Shown: positions 44,751 to 54,181 of the stretch, piece after piece | How the letters are laid out: each line of letters begins with the position of its first letter | How positions within the stretch are numbered: the stretch's first letter is position 1 | DNA from: JALOOX01 sp964557955 | GTDB taxonomy: Bacteria; Desulfobacterota; Syntrophobacteria; Syntrophobacterales; Syntrophobacteraceae | Reading direction: 5' to 3' | NCBI GenBank assembly: GCA_964557955.1 | Contig: CAZLCS010000005.1 | Location: 124,001-188,000, forward strand | DNA length: 64,000 bases | Made by a program: the position numbers and the translations under genes | The notes under the pieces: generated by a model | The model's database searches: none | Seen by the model: only the letters and a program-made list of their open reading frames with translations | Told to the model about the DNA's origin: nothing

Positions 44751-45008
44751 ATGGGAATTGAAGTACTTCTTTCGGTGATCGACCACTACGTCGCTGTAAG
44801 AACTGAACCGATGAAAACATCTCCATCGGGCATGTCCGACTGGGATTGTGGACTGGCCATGGAGGTCGAAAGCTCCTATGCTGAGGCGGGCCGGAAGGAA
44901 CAGCTGGATACAGCCAGGTCCGCTCTTGAAAAGGCTCTCAACGACTACATCGACGAAAGGGTCCGGGCGGCCATCGAAAGAGACTCCAGATCGCTGCAGC
45001 AAACCTGA
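44751..45008 (+). CDS. Small hypothetical protein
   Basis: An 85-residue acidic, helical protein. It follows the giant gene by 18 bases and has a good GAGGAG ribosome site, so the two are likely co-transcribed. SALEKALNDYIDERVRAAIERD forms an amphipathic helix near the end. No family was recognised. Its last 64 bases overlap, tail to tail, the end of the L,D-transpeptidase gene on the other strand. Confidence 0.65.
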   Translation: MGIEVLLSVIDHYVAVRTEPMKTSPSGMSDWDCGLAMEVESSYAEAGRKEQLDTARSALEKALNDYIDERVRAAIERDSRSLQQT

Positions 45009-45841
45009 TCAAGTCCTGTGGCCTCGGCCGACTTCGCCGGGGCTTTCTTTGCCGGGGCGGGCTTGATAGCAGGTTTCTTGGTCGGAGAGGACTTTTCTGG
45101 CGGTGTCGATTTGACGGGGTGCCTGGGCAGTCTTTTGTCGAGGTCTTTCAAAGATTCAACCACAAGGACCGTCGTGCCTGTATTTGCCCAGTCAAAAAGC
45201 CTTTCGGCCGGGCGCAAGGGAAGGTTGATGCAGCCGTGGGAGCAGTTGGGGCCTTCGATATCTCCGGCATGGATCCAGACATGCCCATAGATGCGAAGAG
45301 CCCAGGGCATCAGGGCAGGCTGTCCGTAGGCGTTGCGGTAGCTCGCCGAAACATGATTCTCGTCCTTCTTCAGAACCTTATAAAGTCCGGCCTTTGTCCA
45401 TTCTCCCTTTTTCCCTATACAGATGTAGGTGTCTTCCAGGAGATGACCTTTCTCATACCAACCGGCGAAGGGGATGGACTTCACGATGAGCACGAACTTC
45501 GATAAGTGGTTCACTTCAGGGATTGCTCTGGGGAGGGGAGTCCAGGTTTTGTAATACTTGAAGTCATTGGGAACCTTGATTTTCTTGCCCTTCGTGATGT
45601 CTTCCTCGATGTAATCCCGGTCGCGAATGTTCACGCGCGCCAGTATCTCGAGGGAGGTGCGGTAGTCGATTTCGGAATCTTTGCGGCTGATCCGATTGAG
45701 CTCGTCCTTGGTGATCTTCCTTACCGAGAGGCCGGGATCCCTGGGTGGATAGTCCGGGGTCGGAACGAAACGTTTGGGCGCACAGCCCGACAGTGCCACA
45801 CAGACGATGACGAGAACAAACCATTGGCGATGGAACAACAT
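44945..45841 (-). CDS. L,D-transpeptidase (YkuD) lipoprotein
   Basis: A 298-residue cell-wall enzyme that forms L,D-crosslinks or anchors proteins to peptidoglycan. The signal ends in a lipobox (VALSGC), so it should be lipid-anchored. The YkuD domain runs from about 110 to 225 and has the active-site motif HAGDIEGPNCSHGCINL with catalytic His and Cys. A Lys/Pro/Ala-rich tail follows (KKPAIKPAPAKKAPAK), possibly a wall-interacting or linker region. The 3' end overlaps the end of the small gene at 44751-45008 by 64 bases, so the last 20 residues are coded on both strands; they may be a read-through extension of the tail. Confidence 0.9.
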   Translation of the reverse strand: MLFHRQWFVLVIVCVALSGCAPKRFVPTPDYPPRDPGLSVRKITKDELNRISRKDSEIDYRTSLEILARVNIRDRDYIEEDITKGKKIKVPNDFKYYKTWTPLPRAIPEVNHLSKFVLIVKSIPFAGWYEKGHLLEDTYICIGKKGEWTKAGLYKVLKKDENHVSASYRNAYGQPALMPWALRIYGHVWIHAGDIEGPNCSHGCINLPLRPAERLFDWANTGTTVLVVESLKDLDKRLPRHPVKSTPPEKSSPTKKPAIKPAPAKKAPAKSAEATGLDQVCCSDLESLSMAARTLSSM

Positions 45842-46042
45842 GGGCGATGTCTCACTCCTTATATGGACCTGATTTCGTACTGCTCTGCACGAGAGAAGGT
45901 CGGAGATTAGTACACATCGGGCCTGACCACCAGTAGATTCGTTCGAAGACGGGAAGCTCCCATAGGGATGCTGAAAAGAATATTAACGATTTCCATTTCT
46001 TATCTCATGAGTCGGATGGCCGTCGAGGAGTCGGGAGTGCGG

Positions 46043-47008
46043 ATGAAGAGAGGGTGCTTGATCACGGGAGTTGCGGGGTTTGTGGGCAGTCACCTGGCAG
46101 AGGCTCTGCTTGCGTTGGACTTTCAAGTTATCGGGGTGGACAATTTCTTTTCGGGGCATCGCGAGAACATGAAATCCTTCCAGGACCACCGGGATTTCCA
46201 TTTCCGCGAGTGCTCGGTCGAGGAGCACGGGCTCCTGGGACGGCTCCGGAGGGAGCATCCTGCTCTGGATGTCTGTTTCCATCTGGCGGCCATTGTGAGC
46301 GTTCCTTACTCGGTGGATCATGAAGAGGAGACGATGCGGGTGAACTGGCACGCGACCGAGGATCTGCTGAGGGAGGCGGAGGGATTGGGGTTCAGCCGGT
46401 TTGTCTTTGCGGGTTCTGCGGCGGAATACGGCGAGGACGATAGACTGCCCCTCCTCGAAAGCTATGTCACACCCGAAACGAAGCATCTGAGCCCTTATGG
46501 CCGAGCCAAACACCTGAGCTCACAGCGGGTGGCATCGAGTCCCATCGGGGTGTCGCTGCGCTGTTTCAACATCTACGGACCGCGCCAGGATCCCAGGAGC
46601 CCTTACAGCGGCGTCATTTCCCGGTTCATCGATTTTGCCCTGGCGCGTGAGCCCCTCACCATCTTTGGGGATGGTCAACAGACACGGGATTTCATCTATG
46701 TGGGGGATGTCGTTTCGGCGTATCTGGCGGCGGCCGGACTCGGTGAATTCAGAGTGCCGCTGCCTCACGGCATTTACAACGCCGGAACCGGCGTCCGCAT
46801 TTCCATCCTTGAGCTTGCGGACACCATACAGGACTTGACGGGCAATTCTTTCCATCACCGCTTCATGCCCGAGCGACCGGGGGACATTCGTCATTCACTG
46901 GCCTCCATTGCCGCCCTGCAAGAGCATTCCCTATGGAGACCCAGGGTGCAGCTCCGTGAGGGTCTTCGACAAACCATCGATAGTGTGGGGCGACAGCCGA
47001 TGTCCTGA
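46043..47008 (+). CDS. NAD-dependent sugar epimerase/dehydratase
   Basis: A 321-residue extended short-chain dehydrogenase acting on a nucleotide sugar, most like UDP-glucose/UDP-N-acetylglucosamine 4-epimerases. The dinucleotide site is ITGVAGFVGSHLAE. The catalytic residues are Ser in AGSAAEYGED and Tyr/Lys in SPYGRAK. Substrate-side motifs include RCFNIYGPRQDPRSPYSGVISRF and FGDGQQTRDFIYVGDVV. The ATG at 46043 with GGGAGTGCGG upstream fits homologues; the frame is open from 45968. It could supply sugars for the glycans made elsewhere. Confidence 0.9.
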   Translation: MKRGCLITGVAGFVGSHLAEALLALDFQVIGVDNFFSGHRENMKSFQDHRDFHFRECSVEEHGLLGRLRREHPALDVCFHLAAIVSVPYSVDHEEETMRVNWHATEDLLREAEGLGFSRFVFAGSAAEYGEDDRLPLLESYVTPETKHLSPYGRAKHLSSQRVASSPIGVSLRCFNIYGPRQDPRSPYSGVISRFIDFALAREPLTIFGDGQQTRDFIYVGDVVSAYLAAAGLGEFRVPLPHGIYNAGTGVRISILELADTIQDLTGNSFHHRFMPERPGDIRHSLASIAALQEHSLWRPRVQLREGLRQTIDSVGRQPMS

Positions 47009-47147
47009 GGACTGGAAGACTTTCGTGGCCCCCGCTTCCCACCAGGACGCGTTCACCTGCCGGGCGGTTCGGACTTTGGACGAACCTGGAGATGAAAAGG
47101 GAACGGAATCATGCCGCCGGATTCATAGGAAGAGACATCCTTAAATC

Positions 47148-48380
47148 ATGACGACCCGTTGCTCCGTCGCCAGCGCTTCATCGTTTCGTCTCCAGATTCC
47201 CGTGCTCCTGCTGCTGGCGTCCATCTTTTTTACGAGCTTTCTTCCCAGGGTCATTCTGGCCCCTTTCCTCATTGCCATTGAAGCGGATCTCCAGATCGGC
47301 CATGCTGAGGCAGGGCGGCTCTTTCTACTGATTTCGGCCGGGGTCTCCATCGGACTGCTGGTTTCGGGTGTGGTGAATTCGAAGCTCCCTCACAGGTGGG
47401 TCATCCTGATCGCGTGCGGTCTCATTGGCACCGCGTCGCTCGTCCTCTCCTGGAGTGAGTCCGCCGCCCTCCTGAAAACCTCGCTGTTCTGCATCGGCCT
47501 CGGTGCCGGGCTCTATTTCCCGTCCGGTATCGCCTGCATCACTTCACTGGTGCGGGCCGAGGACTGGGGAAAAGGGCTCGCCATCCACGAACTGGCTCCT
47601 AACCTGGCATTTGTGGCAGCCCCGGTCATTGCGGACCTTCTGGGGACGGCCGGGTCCTGGCGGTCCCTGTTCGCCTTCATGGGGCTGCAAACCTATGGAG
47701 TGGCGGCGCTCTATGCGTGGAAGGGAAGGGGGGGTGAGTTCCGAGGGGAATCTCCGGGTTTTCATGCGCTGAGGGAGATCGCCGTCCTGCCTGCATTCTG
47801 GATGATGGTGGTCTTATTCGGCCTGGCCGTTGGAGGGAGCATCGGAGTGTACACCATGACACCTCTGTATCTCGTCACGACCAAGGGATTTGAGCTGGAG
47901 TCGGCCAATGGCTTGACGGCGGCGGCCCGGATACCCGGTGTCTTCATGGCCCTCATCTCCGGATGGCTCGCCGATCGCCTGGGAGCTCGCCGCGCCATAT
48001 TCTTCTTTTCCCTGGTGACGGGCATCTTCACGGGGCTGCTCGCGTGGGCGGGCCAATCCGGGATTGCGCTGCTGGTAGTGATGCAGTCCGTTCTTTCGGT
48101 GTGCTTCTTCCCCGCAGGTTTTGCTGTTCTCTCGCATATTGTCGAGCCGCGTCGACGCTCGATCGCCGTGTCGCTCTGCATCCCCGCCGCTGTCCTGGTG
48201 GGAGCCGGGGTTGTTCCAAGCTTCATGGGGTTTCTGGCTGAGCAGGGGCGGTTTCCCCTGGGCTTTCTGCTGCTCGGTCTGGCCATGGTTGGTGCATCGC
48301 TCTGCAGTCTTCTGCTGCGTTACAGGTCACCCGGCGAGGGGGGCCATTCCGACACTGCTTCCTCACCGGAGGATGAATGA
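47148..48380 (+). CDS. Major facilitator superfamily transporter
   Basis: A 410-residue membrane transporter with about 12 hydrophobic helices. The loop between helices 2 and 3 has GVVNSKLPHRWVIL, and the second half repeats it with SGWLADRLGARRAIFF, the typical MFS G-x3-D-R-x-G-R-R motif. The substrate cannot be told. It starts 140 bases after the epimerase gene on the same strand and may be a separate unit. The C-terminus is a short charged tail. Confidence 0.88.
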   Translation: MTTRCSVASASSFRLQIPVLLLLASIFFTSFLPRVILAPFLIAIEADLQIGHAEAGRLFLLISAGVSIGLLVSGVVNSKLPHRWVILIACGLIGTASLVLSWSESAALLKTSLFCIGLGAGLYFPSGIACITSLVRAEDWGKGLAIHELAPNLAFVAAPVIADLLGTAGSWRSLFAFMGLQTYGVAALYAWKGRGGEFRGESPGFHALREIAVLPAFWMMVVLFGLAVGGSIGVYTMTPLYLVTTKGFELESANGLTAAARIPGVFMALISGWLADRLGARRAIFFFSLVTGIFTGLLAWAGQSGIALLVVMQSVLSVCFFPAGFAVLSHIVEPRRRSIAVSLCIPAAVLVGAGVVPSFMGFLAEQGRFPLGFLLLGLAMVGASLCSLLLRYRSPGEGGHSDTASSPEDE

Positions 48381-48477
48381 TCCTCTGCAGGCCGGTCGGA
48401 CCATTGTGTACGGGGTTCCAATGCCTTAAGTCCTCAGAGCCTGTATTTCCTCTTCCTGTGCTGGCGCGGAGACGCAG

Positions 48478-48567
48478 AAACCACAACCCAGAAACCACAA
48501 CCCAGAAACCAGAAACCAGAAACTAGAAACTAGAAACTAGAAACCAGAAACTAGAAACCAGAAACTT
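48478..48567. repeat. Seven-base tandem repeat array (AACYAGA)
   Basis: The stretch consists of about a dozen imperfect copies of AACCAGA or AACTAGA. Copies at the left edge are degenerate (AACCACAACCCAGA). The eight right-hand copies are nearly perfect. It lies between convergent genes, 16 bases beyond the dnaE stop. There are no spacers of the kind found in CRISPR arrays. The array could vary in copy number by slippage. Confidence 0.8.
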
Positions 48568-48583
48568 GCCCCTCCCCCCATCA

Positions 48584-51500
48584 TCAATTGCTGGAAATGT
48601 GGCACCTCTTCAGCACCGTCTGCAGGCAATCCTTGCCGAAATGCTGGGTCATTTCCTGAAAGAAGCCGGTGGTCGGGCTGACCTGGAGCTTGGGGCTGAG
48701 GGCGATGACAGCCTCGGCCTTGCCGTCCACATTGAGGTGCAGAACGGTCTTGCACTCACCCGGGTGCGTCATGAGCAGATGCCTGAGCCGGGTGAGCAAG
48801 TCCTGATCGGTGGTTCCGGCCGGGAGGTGGATATGCACCGCCTCCACGGTCTGAACCTGGGCGTCATCCAGGTTCAGGACCTTGGCGGCAATGACCTTGC
48901 TGCTCTTCTCGTCGTGCTGGACTTTGCCGATGACCACCACCGGGGCGTCGTCCTCCAGCAGGTCTTTACACTGCTGGTAAGTATCGGAAAACGATACCAC
49001 TTCGATGGTCCCCTCCTTGTCTTCAAGAGTCAGGAAAGCCATTCGGTCGCCTTTTTTGGTGGTCAGTTCCTTGATCACGCTGAGAACCCCGCAGAGGATG
49101 ACCTCGGCGCCCTCCCGATGTTCCTTGGCTCCCGTTGTCTGCGTCGTGCAAAGCTTGGCGATCTGGTCGGCATAGAGGTCGAGGGGGTGTCCGGAAATGT
49201 AAAAGCCCAGCGATTCCTTTTCATACTGGAGCTTCATGCGGGAATCCCATTCGGGCACATCCGGGAGCTTGGGAGGGGCTGGGGTAACGTTCTTCTTGGC
49301 CCTGAGAAGGTCGAAGAGATTCATCTGACCCGATGCGCGGTCGCGCTGGTAGGCCTGGGCCCGATCCAGGGCCTCGTCCAGGGCGGCGAACACCTGAGCG
49401 CGGCTGGGATGCAGTGAATCGAACGCGCCGCACCGGATGAGCTGCTCGATGACGCGGCGGTTCACCTTCTGGCTGTCCACCCGCTGACAGAAGTCGTGAA
49501 CGGATTTGAAAGGACCCTCTGTGTCGCGGCTCTGCAGGATCACCTCCACGGCAGATTCCCCAACGTTTTTGACGCCCCCCAGGCCAAACCGGATCTTTCC
49601 CTCGACCACCGAGAAGTCCTTGTAGCTGGCATTCACGTCGGGCGGCAGGATCTCGATCTTCTTCTCGCCGCACTCGTTGATGAGCTTGACAACGTGGTCG
49701 GTGCTGTTGAGGAAGCTGTTCAGCAGGGCGGCCATGAACTCCACAGGATAATGCGCTTTCAGGTAGGCGGTCTGGTAGGCGATGAGGGCGTACGCGGCGC
49801 TGTGAGATTTGTTGAAGCCGTATCCCGCGAACTTCTCCATGAGATCGAAGATGTGGTTCGCTTTGGCCTTGTCGATACGGTTCTGCTCGGTCCCGGAAAG
49901 AAAGCGGTCGCGCTGAGCCTTCATCTCTTCGGGCTTCTTCTTGCCCATGGCACGGCGCAGAATGTCGGCCTCCCCGAGAGTGTAGTTGGCCAGGACGCTG
50001 GCCACGTTCATGACCTGCTCCTGGTAGAGAATGACGCCGTAGGTAGGCTCGAGAATAGGCCGCAGCTCTTCGAGATCGTAGGTCACCTCGATCTGCCCGT
50101 GCTTTCCCTGGATGTAGTATTCCACCATGCCGCTCTCGAGAGGGCCAGGCCGGTAGAGCGCCACGAGGGCGACGATGTCGGCAAAATTTTCGGGCCGCAG
50201 CCGCAGCAGGATGTCCCGCATCCCCGAGCTTTCCAGCTGGAAAACTCCCGTTGTGTCGGCCCTGCTGAGGAGGGCGTAGGTATCCGGGTCATCCAGGGTG
50301 AGCTCGTCCATCACCAGATCGATGCCGTGATTGTCGCGGATGAGCTGGACCGCGTTGTTGATGACCGTGAGGTTTCTCAGGCCCAGGAAGTCGAACTTGA
50401 TGAGGCCCGCCTTCTCGACGTACTTCATGGAATACTGGGTGACGACTTCCTCGTCCTGCCCGCGATAGAGGGGCATGTAGTCGACAATGGGCTTGTCGGC
50501 CATGACCACTCCTGCGGCATGGGTCGAGGCATGGCGCGTGAGTCCCTCGAGGGCGAAGGCGATTTCGAAAAGCTCCCGGATCTGAGGGTCTTCGCGCTGG
50601 ATTTCAGAGAAGCGGGGCTCGATCTGAAAAGCCTTCTCCAGGGTTATGCCCAGGGTCGGAGGGATCATCTTGGCAATCCGGTCCACTTCATTGTAGGGCA
50701 TGGCCAGGGCCCGGCCCACATCCCTGATGACGGCCTTCGCCTGCATGGTCCCGAAGGTGGCGATCTGGGCCACCCGGTCCTTTCCATATTTTTCGGCGAC
50801 GTACTTGAGCACTTCCTCGCGGCCGTGGACGCAGAAGTCCACGTCGATATCCGGCATGCTGATGCGCTCCCGGTTCAGGAATCGCTCGAAGATGAGGCCG
50901 TGCTCGATGGGGTCCAGGTCGGTGATCTTCATGACATAGGCCACGAGGCTGCCCGCTGCGGATCCGCGGCCGGGACCGACGGGGATCTTTCGATTCTTGG
51001 CGTAGTTGATGAAATCGGCCACGATGAGAAAGTAGGCGGCAAACCCCATTTCCTTGATGACGTTGAGCTCGTAGCGGAGCCGCTCCTCGTAGTGCTTTGT
51101 ATCCTCATCGGAGAAATCGGGGCGCCTTTTGCGGATGAGGGCCAGCCGATCTCGAAACCCTTCCCAGGCGGATTTCTCGAAGCGGTCGTCGACGCTTTCT
51201 CCGGGGTCCAGGGGAAAGGCCGGGAAATGGTACTGTCCGAGCTCGAGCTTGAGATTGCATTGTTCGGCGATGCGAAAGGTGTTTTCAAGGGCCTCCGGAA
51301 CGTGGGCGAATTCGCGGGCCATCTCATCGGGCGACTTGAAATAGAGATGGTCCGTCTGGAACTTCATGCGCTTCTCATCGAGGATAGTCTTGCCGGTCTG
51401 GATGCAAAGCAAGATTTCGTGGGCGCGGGCGTCGCTTCGGCGCAGGTAGTGGCAGTCGTTGGTCGCCACGAGCGGGAGCTCCAGCTCCCTGCCAAGGGCG

Positions 51501-52093
51501 ATCAGACCGTCGTTGACAACGGCCTGCTCCGGAAGCCCGTTGGCCTGGAGCTCGAGGTAGAATCCATCCGGCCCGAAAATATCCGCGTATTCCCGTGCGG
51601 CCCGCCGCGCGTGCTCGAGCTGGTTCTTCAGCAGGTGGGAGGCCACTTCTCCCTTGAGGCAGGCGGAGAGGGCGATCAGTCCTTCGGAGTGCTGCCGCAG
51701 GATTTCCTTGTCGATGCGGGGCTTGTAGTAGAAGCCCTCAAGGTAGGCGGCGGAGACGAGCTTGAGCAGGTTCTGGTAGCCCGCCCGGTCCCTGGCCAGG
51801 AGCAGCAGGTGGTAGTTTCGGTCCTCTTCGTTGGGGCTGCCGGCCTCACCTCTCACCTGCCGGTCGAATCGGCTGCGGGGAGCGAGGTAAACCTCGCAGC
51901 CGATGATAGGCTTGATGTCGGCGCTCTTGGCCGTCTCGTAGAGCTCGAGGGCGCCGAACATGTTGCCGTGATCGGTGATGGTGACCGCCGGCATCTCGTA
52001 GCTTCGTGCCGTCTGGATCAGATCCTTCAAGCGAATGGCGCCATCCAGGAGGCTGTATTGCGTATGGACGTGCAGGTGAACAAACGGGCTCAT
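48584..52093 (-). CDS. dnaE: DNA polymerase III, alpha subunit
   Basis: A 1169-residue replicative polymerase subunit. The N-terminal PHP domain starts with HLHVHTQYSLLDGAIRL and contains TDHGNMFG and ACLKGEV. The catalytic palm has GPGRGSAAGSLVAY and the acidic PDIDVDFCVHGREEVL near residue 410, then the third Asp in IKFDFLGLRNL. The late part has a helix-hairpin-helix region (SQKVNRRVIEQLIRCGAFD) and an OB-fold domain (EVILCGVLSVIKELTTKKG). The length fits the DnaE1 type. It is a single gene with no visible partner. Confidence 0.97.
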   Translation of the reverse strand: MSPFVHLHVHTQYSLLDGAIRLKDLIQTARSYEMPAVTITDHGNMFGALELYETAKSADIKPIIGCEVYLAPRSRFDRQVRGEAGSPNEEDRNYHLLLLARDRAGYQNLLKLVSAAYLEGFYYKPRIDKEILRQHSEGLIALSACLKGEVASHLLKNQLEHARRAAREYADIFGPDGFYLELQANGLPEQAVVNDGLIALGRELELPLVATNDCHYLRRSDARAHEILLCIQTGKTILDEKRMKFQTDHLYFKSPDEMAREFAHVPEALENTFRIAEQCNLKLELGQYHFPAFPLDPGESVDDRFEKSAWEGFRDRLALIRKRRPDFSDEDTKHYEERLRYELNVIKEMGFAAYFLIVADFINYAKNRKIPVGPGRGSAAGSLVAYVMKITDLDPIEHGLIFERFLNRERISMPDIDVDFCVHGREEVLKYVAEKYGKDRVAQIATFGTMQAKAVIRDVGRALAMPYNEVDRIAKMIPPTLGITLEKAFQIEPRFSEIQREDPQIRELFEIAFALEGLTRHASTHAAGVVMADKPIVDYMPLYRGQDEEVVTQYSMKYVEKAGLIKFDFLGLRNLTVINNAVQLIRDNHGIDLVMDELTLDDPDTYALLSRADTTGVFQLESSGMRDILLRLRPENFADIVALVALYRPGPLESGMVEYYIQGKHGQIEVTYDLEELRPILEPTYGVILYQEQVMNVASVLANYTLGEADILRRAMGKKKPEEMKAQRDRFLSGTEQNRIDKAKANHIFDLMEKFAGYGFNKSHSAAYALIAYQTAYLKAHYPVEFMAALLNSFLNSTDHVVKLINECGEKKIEILPPDVNASYKDFSVVEGKIRFGLGGVKNVGESAVEVILQSRDTEGPFKSVHDFCQRVDSQKVNRRVIEQLIRCGAFDSLHPSRAQVFAALDEALDRAQAYQRDRASGQMNLFDLLRAKKNVTPAPPKLPDVPEWDSRMKLQYEKESLGFYISGHPLDLYADQIAKLCTTQTTGAKEHREGAEVILCGVLSVIKELTTKKGDRMAFLTLEDKEGTIEVVSFSDTYQQCKDLLEDDAPVVVIGKVQHDEKSSKVIAAKVLNLDDAQVQTVEAVHIHLPAGTTDQDLLTRLRHLLMTHPGECKTVLHLNVDGKAEAVIALSPKLQVSPTTGFFQEMTQHFGKDCLQTVLKRCHISSN

Positions 52094-52544
52094 GGTGTAT
52101 CCTCAGAAGGGTTGGTCTTTTGCGGCAAGGTTGGTGCTGCATGGCCTCCGGATTCGGGGCCAGTGGCAGTGAATCACAGGGCGGTACCGGCTGCCCGAAG
52201 CTTGTCTGTGGCTGACTGATCCCGCATCGGCAGACTCCGCACGGCCCGTGAAACCCGGCTTGAAATGGTTCGGCGGAATCAGTTCAACAAGCTCCCTCCA
52301 ACAGCATTGAGCTCCCCAAAGGCCGGACGTTGCCTGCAGCGTGTTTTGGGTTTAAGCTACCGACTGGCCCAATTCTGTGCAATGGGTCGCCACCACTCCG
52401 TCGAAACCCTTTGATCCTGTGAAGTGTCGCAAGGGTTGAGAGTCTTTCCCATCGATCGGGGTGGTGGACCTCGGGAGGGTCGAATCGTAATCCTCACTGC
52501 ACGGGTAGCTACTTTAGTAGCAGAGAATTCGAGGTGAAGCAACG
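52094..52544. other. Intergenic region, no gene recognised
   Basis: About 450 bases between dnaE and the CAP-domain gene (divergent), so it should hold both promoters. No strong -35/-10 pair, repeat or RNA structure was noted. Small frames on the minus strand show no recognisable feature. Confidence 0.35.
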
Positions 52545-53060
52545 ATGGGTCGTTGGATGTGTGGACAGATCATTGTATGGAGCCAGTTCGTGGTAATTCT
52601 GGGGGCCCTGTTGGCTGCATCCTGTACCAGTCCGGTTTACAGGACCACTTGGACGGTGCCGAAGCCGCCTGTTGAAACCTACCGGAAGCATGAACCGGTT
52701 CGTGTCGGCCTCGAGCGTGAGCTCTACGGACTGATCATCCGGGATAACGGAAGGCTGCGGTGGGATGATTGTCTGGCCGCCGTCGCTCAAGTGCGCGCCA
52801 GAGAAATGGCCCGGAGCGGGCGGTTCGATCACAAGGACCCGAAAACCGGCAGGAACCCTGTCTGGAATCTCGTCTGGTCCTGCAGCAGCTACAGTTTTGC
52901 AGGAGAGAACCTGGTACGGGGCGATGCCACACCTCAAGCCATGCACCAGGCACTCATGAAAAGCCCATCGCACCGCGCAAACCTGCTCAATCCGGAGTAC
53001 CAGGTGGTGGGAATCGGCTGCTATGGCAACCTTTGCGTTCAGCTTTTTGCCGGATACTGA
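52545..53060 (+). CDS. CAP-domain (SCP/PR1-like) secreted protein
   Basis: A 171-residue exported protein. The N-terminal hydrophobic segment ends in LLAASC, a weak lipobox, so it may be a lipoprotein. The CAP domain (about 55-171) has the expected pattern: LIIRDNGRLRWDDCLAAVAQVRAREMA, then FDHKDP, FAGENLVRGD and MKSPSHRANLLNPEYQVVGIGCYG. The His of FDH and the His of SHRANLLN match the metal-binding pair of the family. Function in bacteria is mostly unknown. The ATG has GAGGTGA upstream. Confidence 0.87.
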   Translation: MGRWMCGQIIVWSQFVVILGALLAASCTSPVYRTTWTVPKPPVETYRKHEPVRVGLERELYGLIIRDNGRLRWDDCLAAVAQVRAREMARSGRFDHKDPKTGRNPVWNLVWSCSSYSFAGENLVRGDATPQAMHQALMKSPSHRANLLNPEYQVVGIGCYGNLCVQLFAGY

Positions 53061-53151
53061 CTCCAGTTCGAGGGAGGCAGCGGGAGGGCTGGAAAGGCAT
53101 GGCCAGGCCTGTTGAGGGGTAGGAGACCAAACTCTAACGATTGAATTGTTC

Positions 53152-53180
53152 TTGATTCGAAGGCCATTGTCTGGTATCAA
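53152..53180 (+). promoter_or_regulatory. Promoter candidate for tRNA-His
   Basis: TTGATT (53152-53157) and TATCAA (53175-53180) are separated by 17 bases and stand 23 bases before the tRNA. Confidence 0.45.
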
Positions 53181-53203
53181 AACAACTTCTCGACTTCACT
53201 TAT

Positions 53204-53280
53204 GGTGGGTGTAGCTCAACGGTTAGAGCACTGGGTTGTGGCCCCAGAGGCTGTGGGTTCGAGTCCCATCACTCACCCCA
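53204..53280 (+). tRNA. tRNA-His, anticodon GTG
   Basis: A 77-base cloverleaf. The extra 5' G (53204) faces C73, the identity mark of histidine tRNAs. The acceptor GTGGGTG pairs with CACTCAC. The anticodon stem CTGGG/CCCAG encloses TTGTGGC with anticodon GTG. The T arm has GGTTCGAGTCC, and CCA is encoded. Confidence 0.95.
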
Positions 53281-53288
53281 TCACTTTC

Positions 53289-53319
53289 AAGGACTTGGCT
53301 GTGCCGGTGAGTCCTTTTT
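53289..53319 (+). terminator. Terminator after tRNA-His
   Basis: AAGGACT (53289-53295) pairs with AGTCCTT (53310-53316) and is followed by a T run, nine bases past the tRNA. Confidence 0.7.
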
Positions 53320-53629
53320 GTCTGGCTCCGACTATCTCCAGCCCTGTTTTCAACCTTTCATTCTCTTTCGATGGGCAGTGGTAAGCATGGGTCTCGGGGG
53401 TGCATAGCGCTGCCTTTGATCATTGCTCTTTATACTCGCATGCCCAGACCCTTCCATTGGACCTGGTCCTGGGAGGAAGAATATGCCGAGCTCGAAGTTT
53501 GTGCCCAGTGTTGCCGCTCAAATTAATCTGACTTTAATGGCCTGATTATCCTGGACTAATGGAAAAGTGATCAGGGTATTTCGACTGGCTGCTGGGTATC
53601 TGGCAAGGATGGCCCCAGGGAGACTCTCA

Positions 53630-53960
53630 TGAGCTTTCGACGATTTGCCTGGCGAGTCGGGTGGTTCGCTCGAGGTAGCAATCGATTCTCCTGGGTCCGC
53701 GGTGGTTTTTCCAGGAAGCCCTCTCATCCAGGATGCGAGCCCTGATCTGGTGGTCGGGAAGCCCTCTTCTGGCATGGGCGATGGCGTAGGCAAAGTCGGT
53801 TGCGGACTCATCGGGACGCTGGAAGTTATCCCGGGAAAGTCTATCTGGACGACACACAGTGCCCCTTCGAGGGGGATGGGAAAGCCTGGCAGGTTCAAGG
53901 GGTTGATCAGCAAGGGTTGGGATATGGACCTGGGATGCCCGGTCGACCCAGATGAGCTTT
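53630..53960 (-). pseudogene. Possible remnant of a plasmid-type primase (RepB-like) C-terminus
   Basis: The minus strand reads RPDESATDFAYAIAHARRGL and then ILDERASWKNHRGPRR with ERTTRLARQIVES. This order (polar Ser-x-x-Asp-Phe start, Arg-Arg-Gly, and a tyrosine/arginine-rich closing helix) recalls the C-terminal part of RepB/primase-type proteins on plasmids and mobile elements. The upstream part (LPGFPIPLEGALCVVQIDFPG) continues in another frame, so a frameshift is likely. I rate the family assignment as tentative. Confidence 0.35.
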
Positions 53961-54019
53961 GAAAGCGGGTAGTGTCCTGAAGGTGCCGCTTGCGCAACCC
54001 GCAGTTGGGGCAGGTGCAC

Positions 54020-54181
54020 TATTCACAGAACCGCATCGAGTCTTACCACCGATTACGCTCAGCCATTGCCCAAGTGGCCGGTAAGAAGGAGTTGACTGGC
54101 AGTACCGACATCGAAATCGAGATCAGCAACCAGTGCGGACGGCTCATCGGAAACGTGATCATCTATTACAACTCCGCCATC
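54020..54181 (+). pseudogene. Tn3-family transposase C-terminal fragment
   Basis: About 54 codons read NRIESYHRLRSAIAQVAG, then GSTDIEIEISNQCGRLIGNV and IIYYNSAI, which closely follows the end of Tn3-family TnpA proteins (N-R-x-E-A-Y-H-x-L-R ... I-x-N-x-C-x-R-L-x-A-N-x-I-I-Y-Y-N). The rest of the transposase (about 900 residues) is missing and no terminal inverted repeats were found. It is a remnant. Confidence 0.8.

Noticed and set aside
48478..48567. Repeat array considered as a CRISPR
   Set aside because: The units are seven bases long and directly adjacent, with no unique spacers and no cas genes.
49496..52219. A long open frame (about 900 codons) on the plus strand opposite dnaE
   Set aside because: It is the antisense shadow of dnaE in GC-rich DNA. 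It has no ribosome site or protein motif, while the minus strand encodes a full polymerase.
54020..54181. An active Tn3 transposon
   Set aside because: Only about 54 codons of the transposase C-terminus remain, with no resolvase and no terminal inverted repeats.
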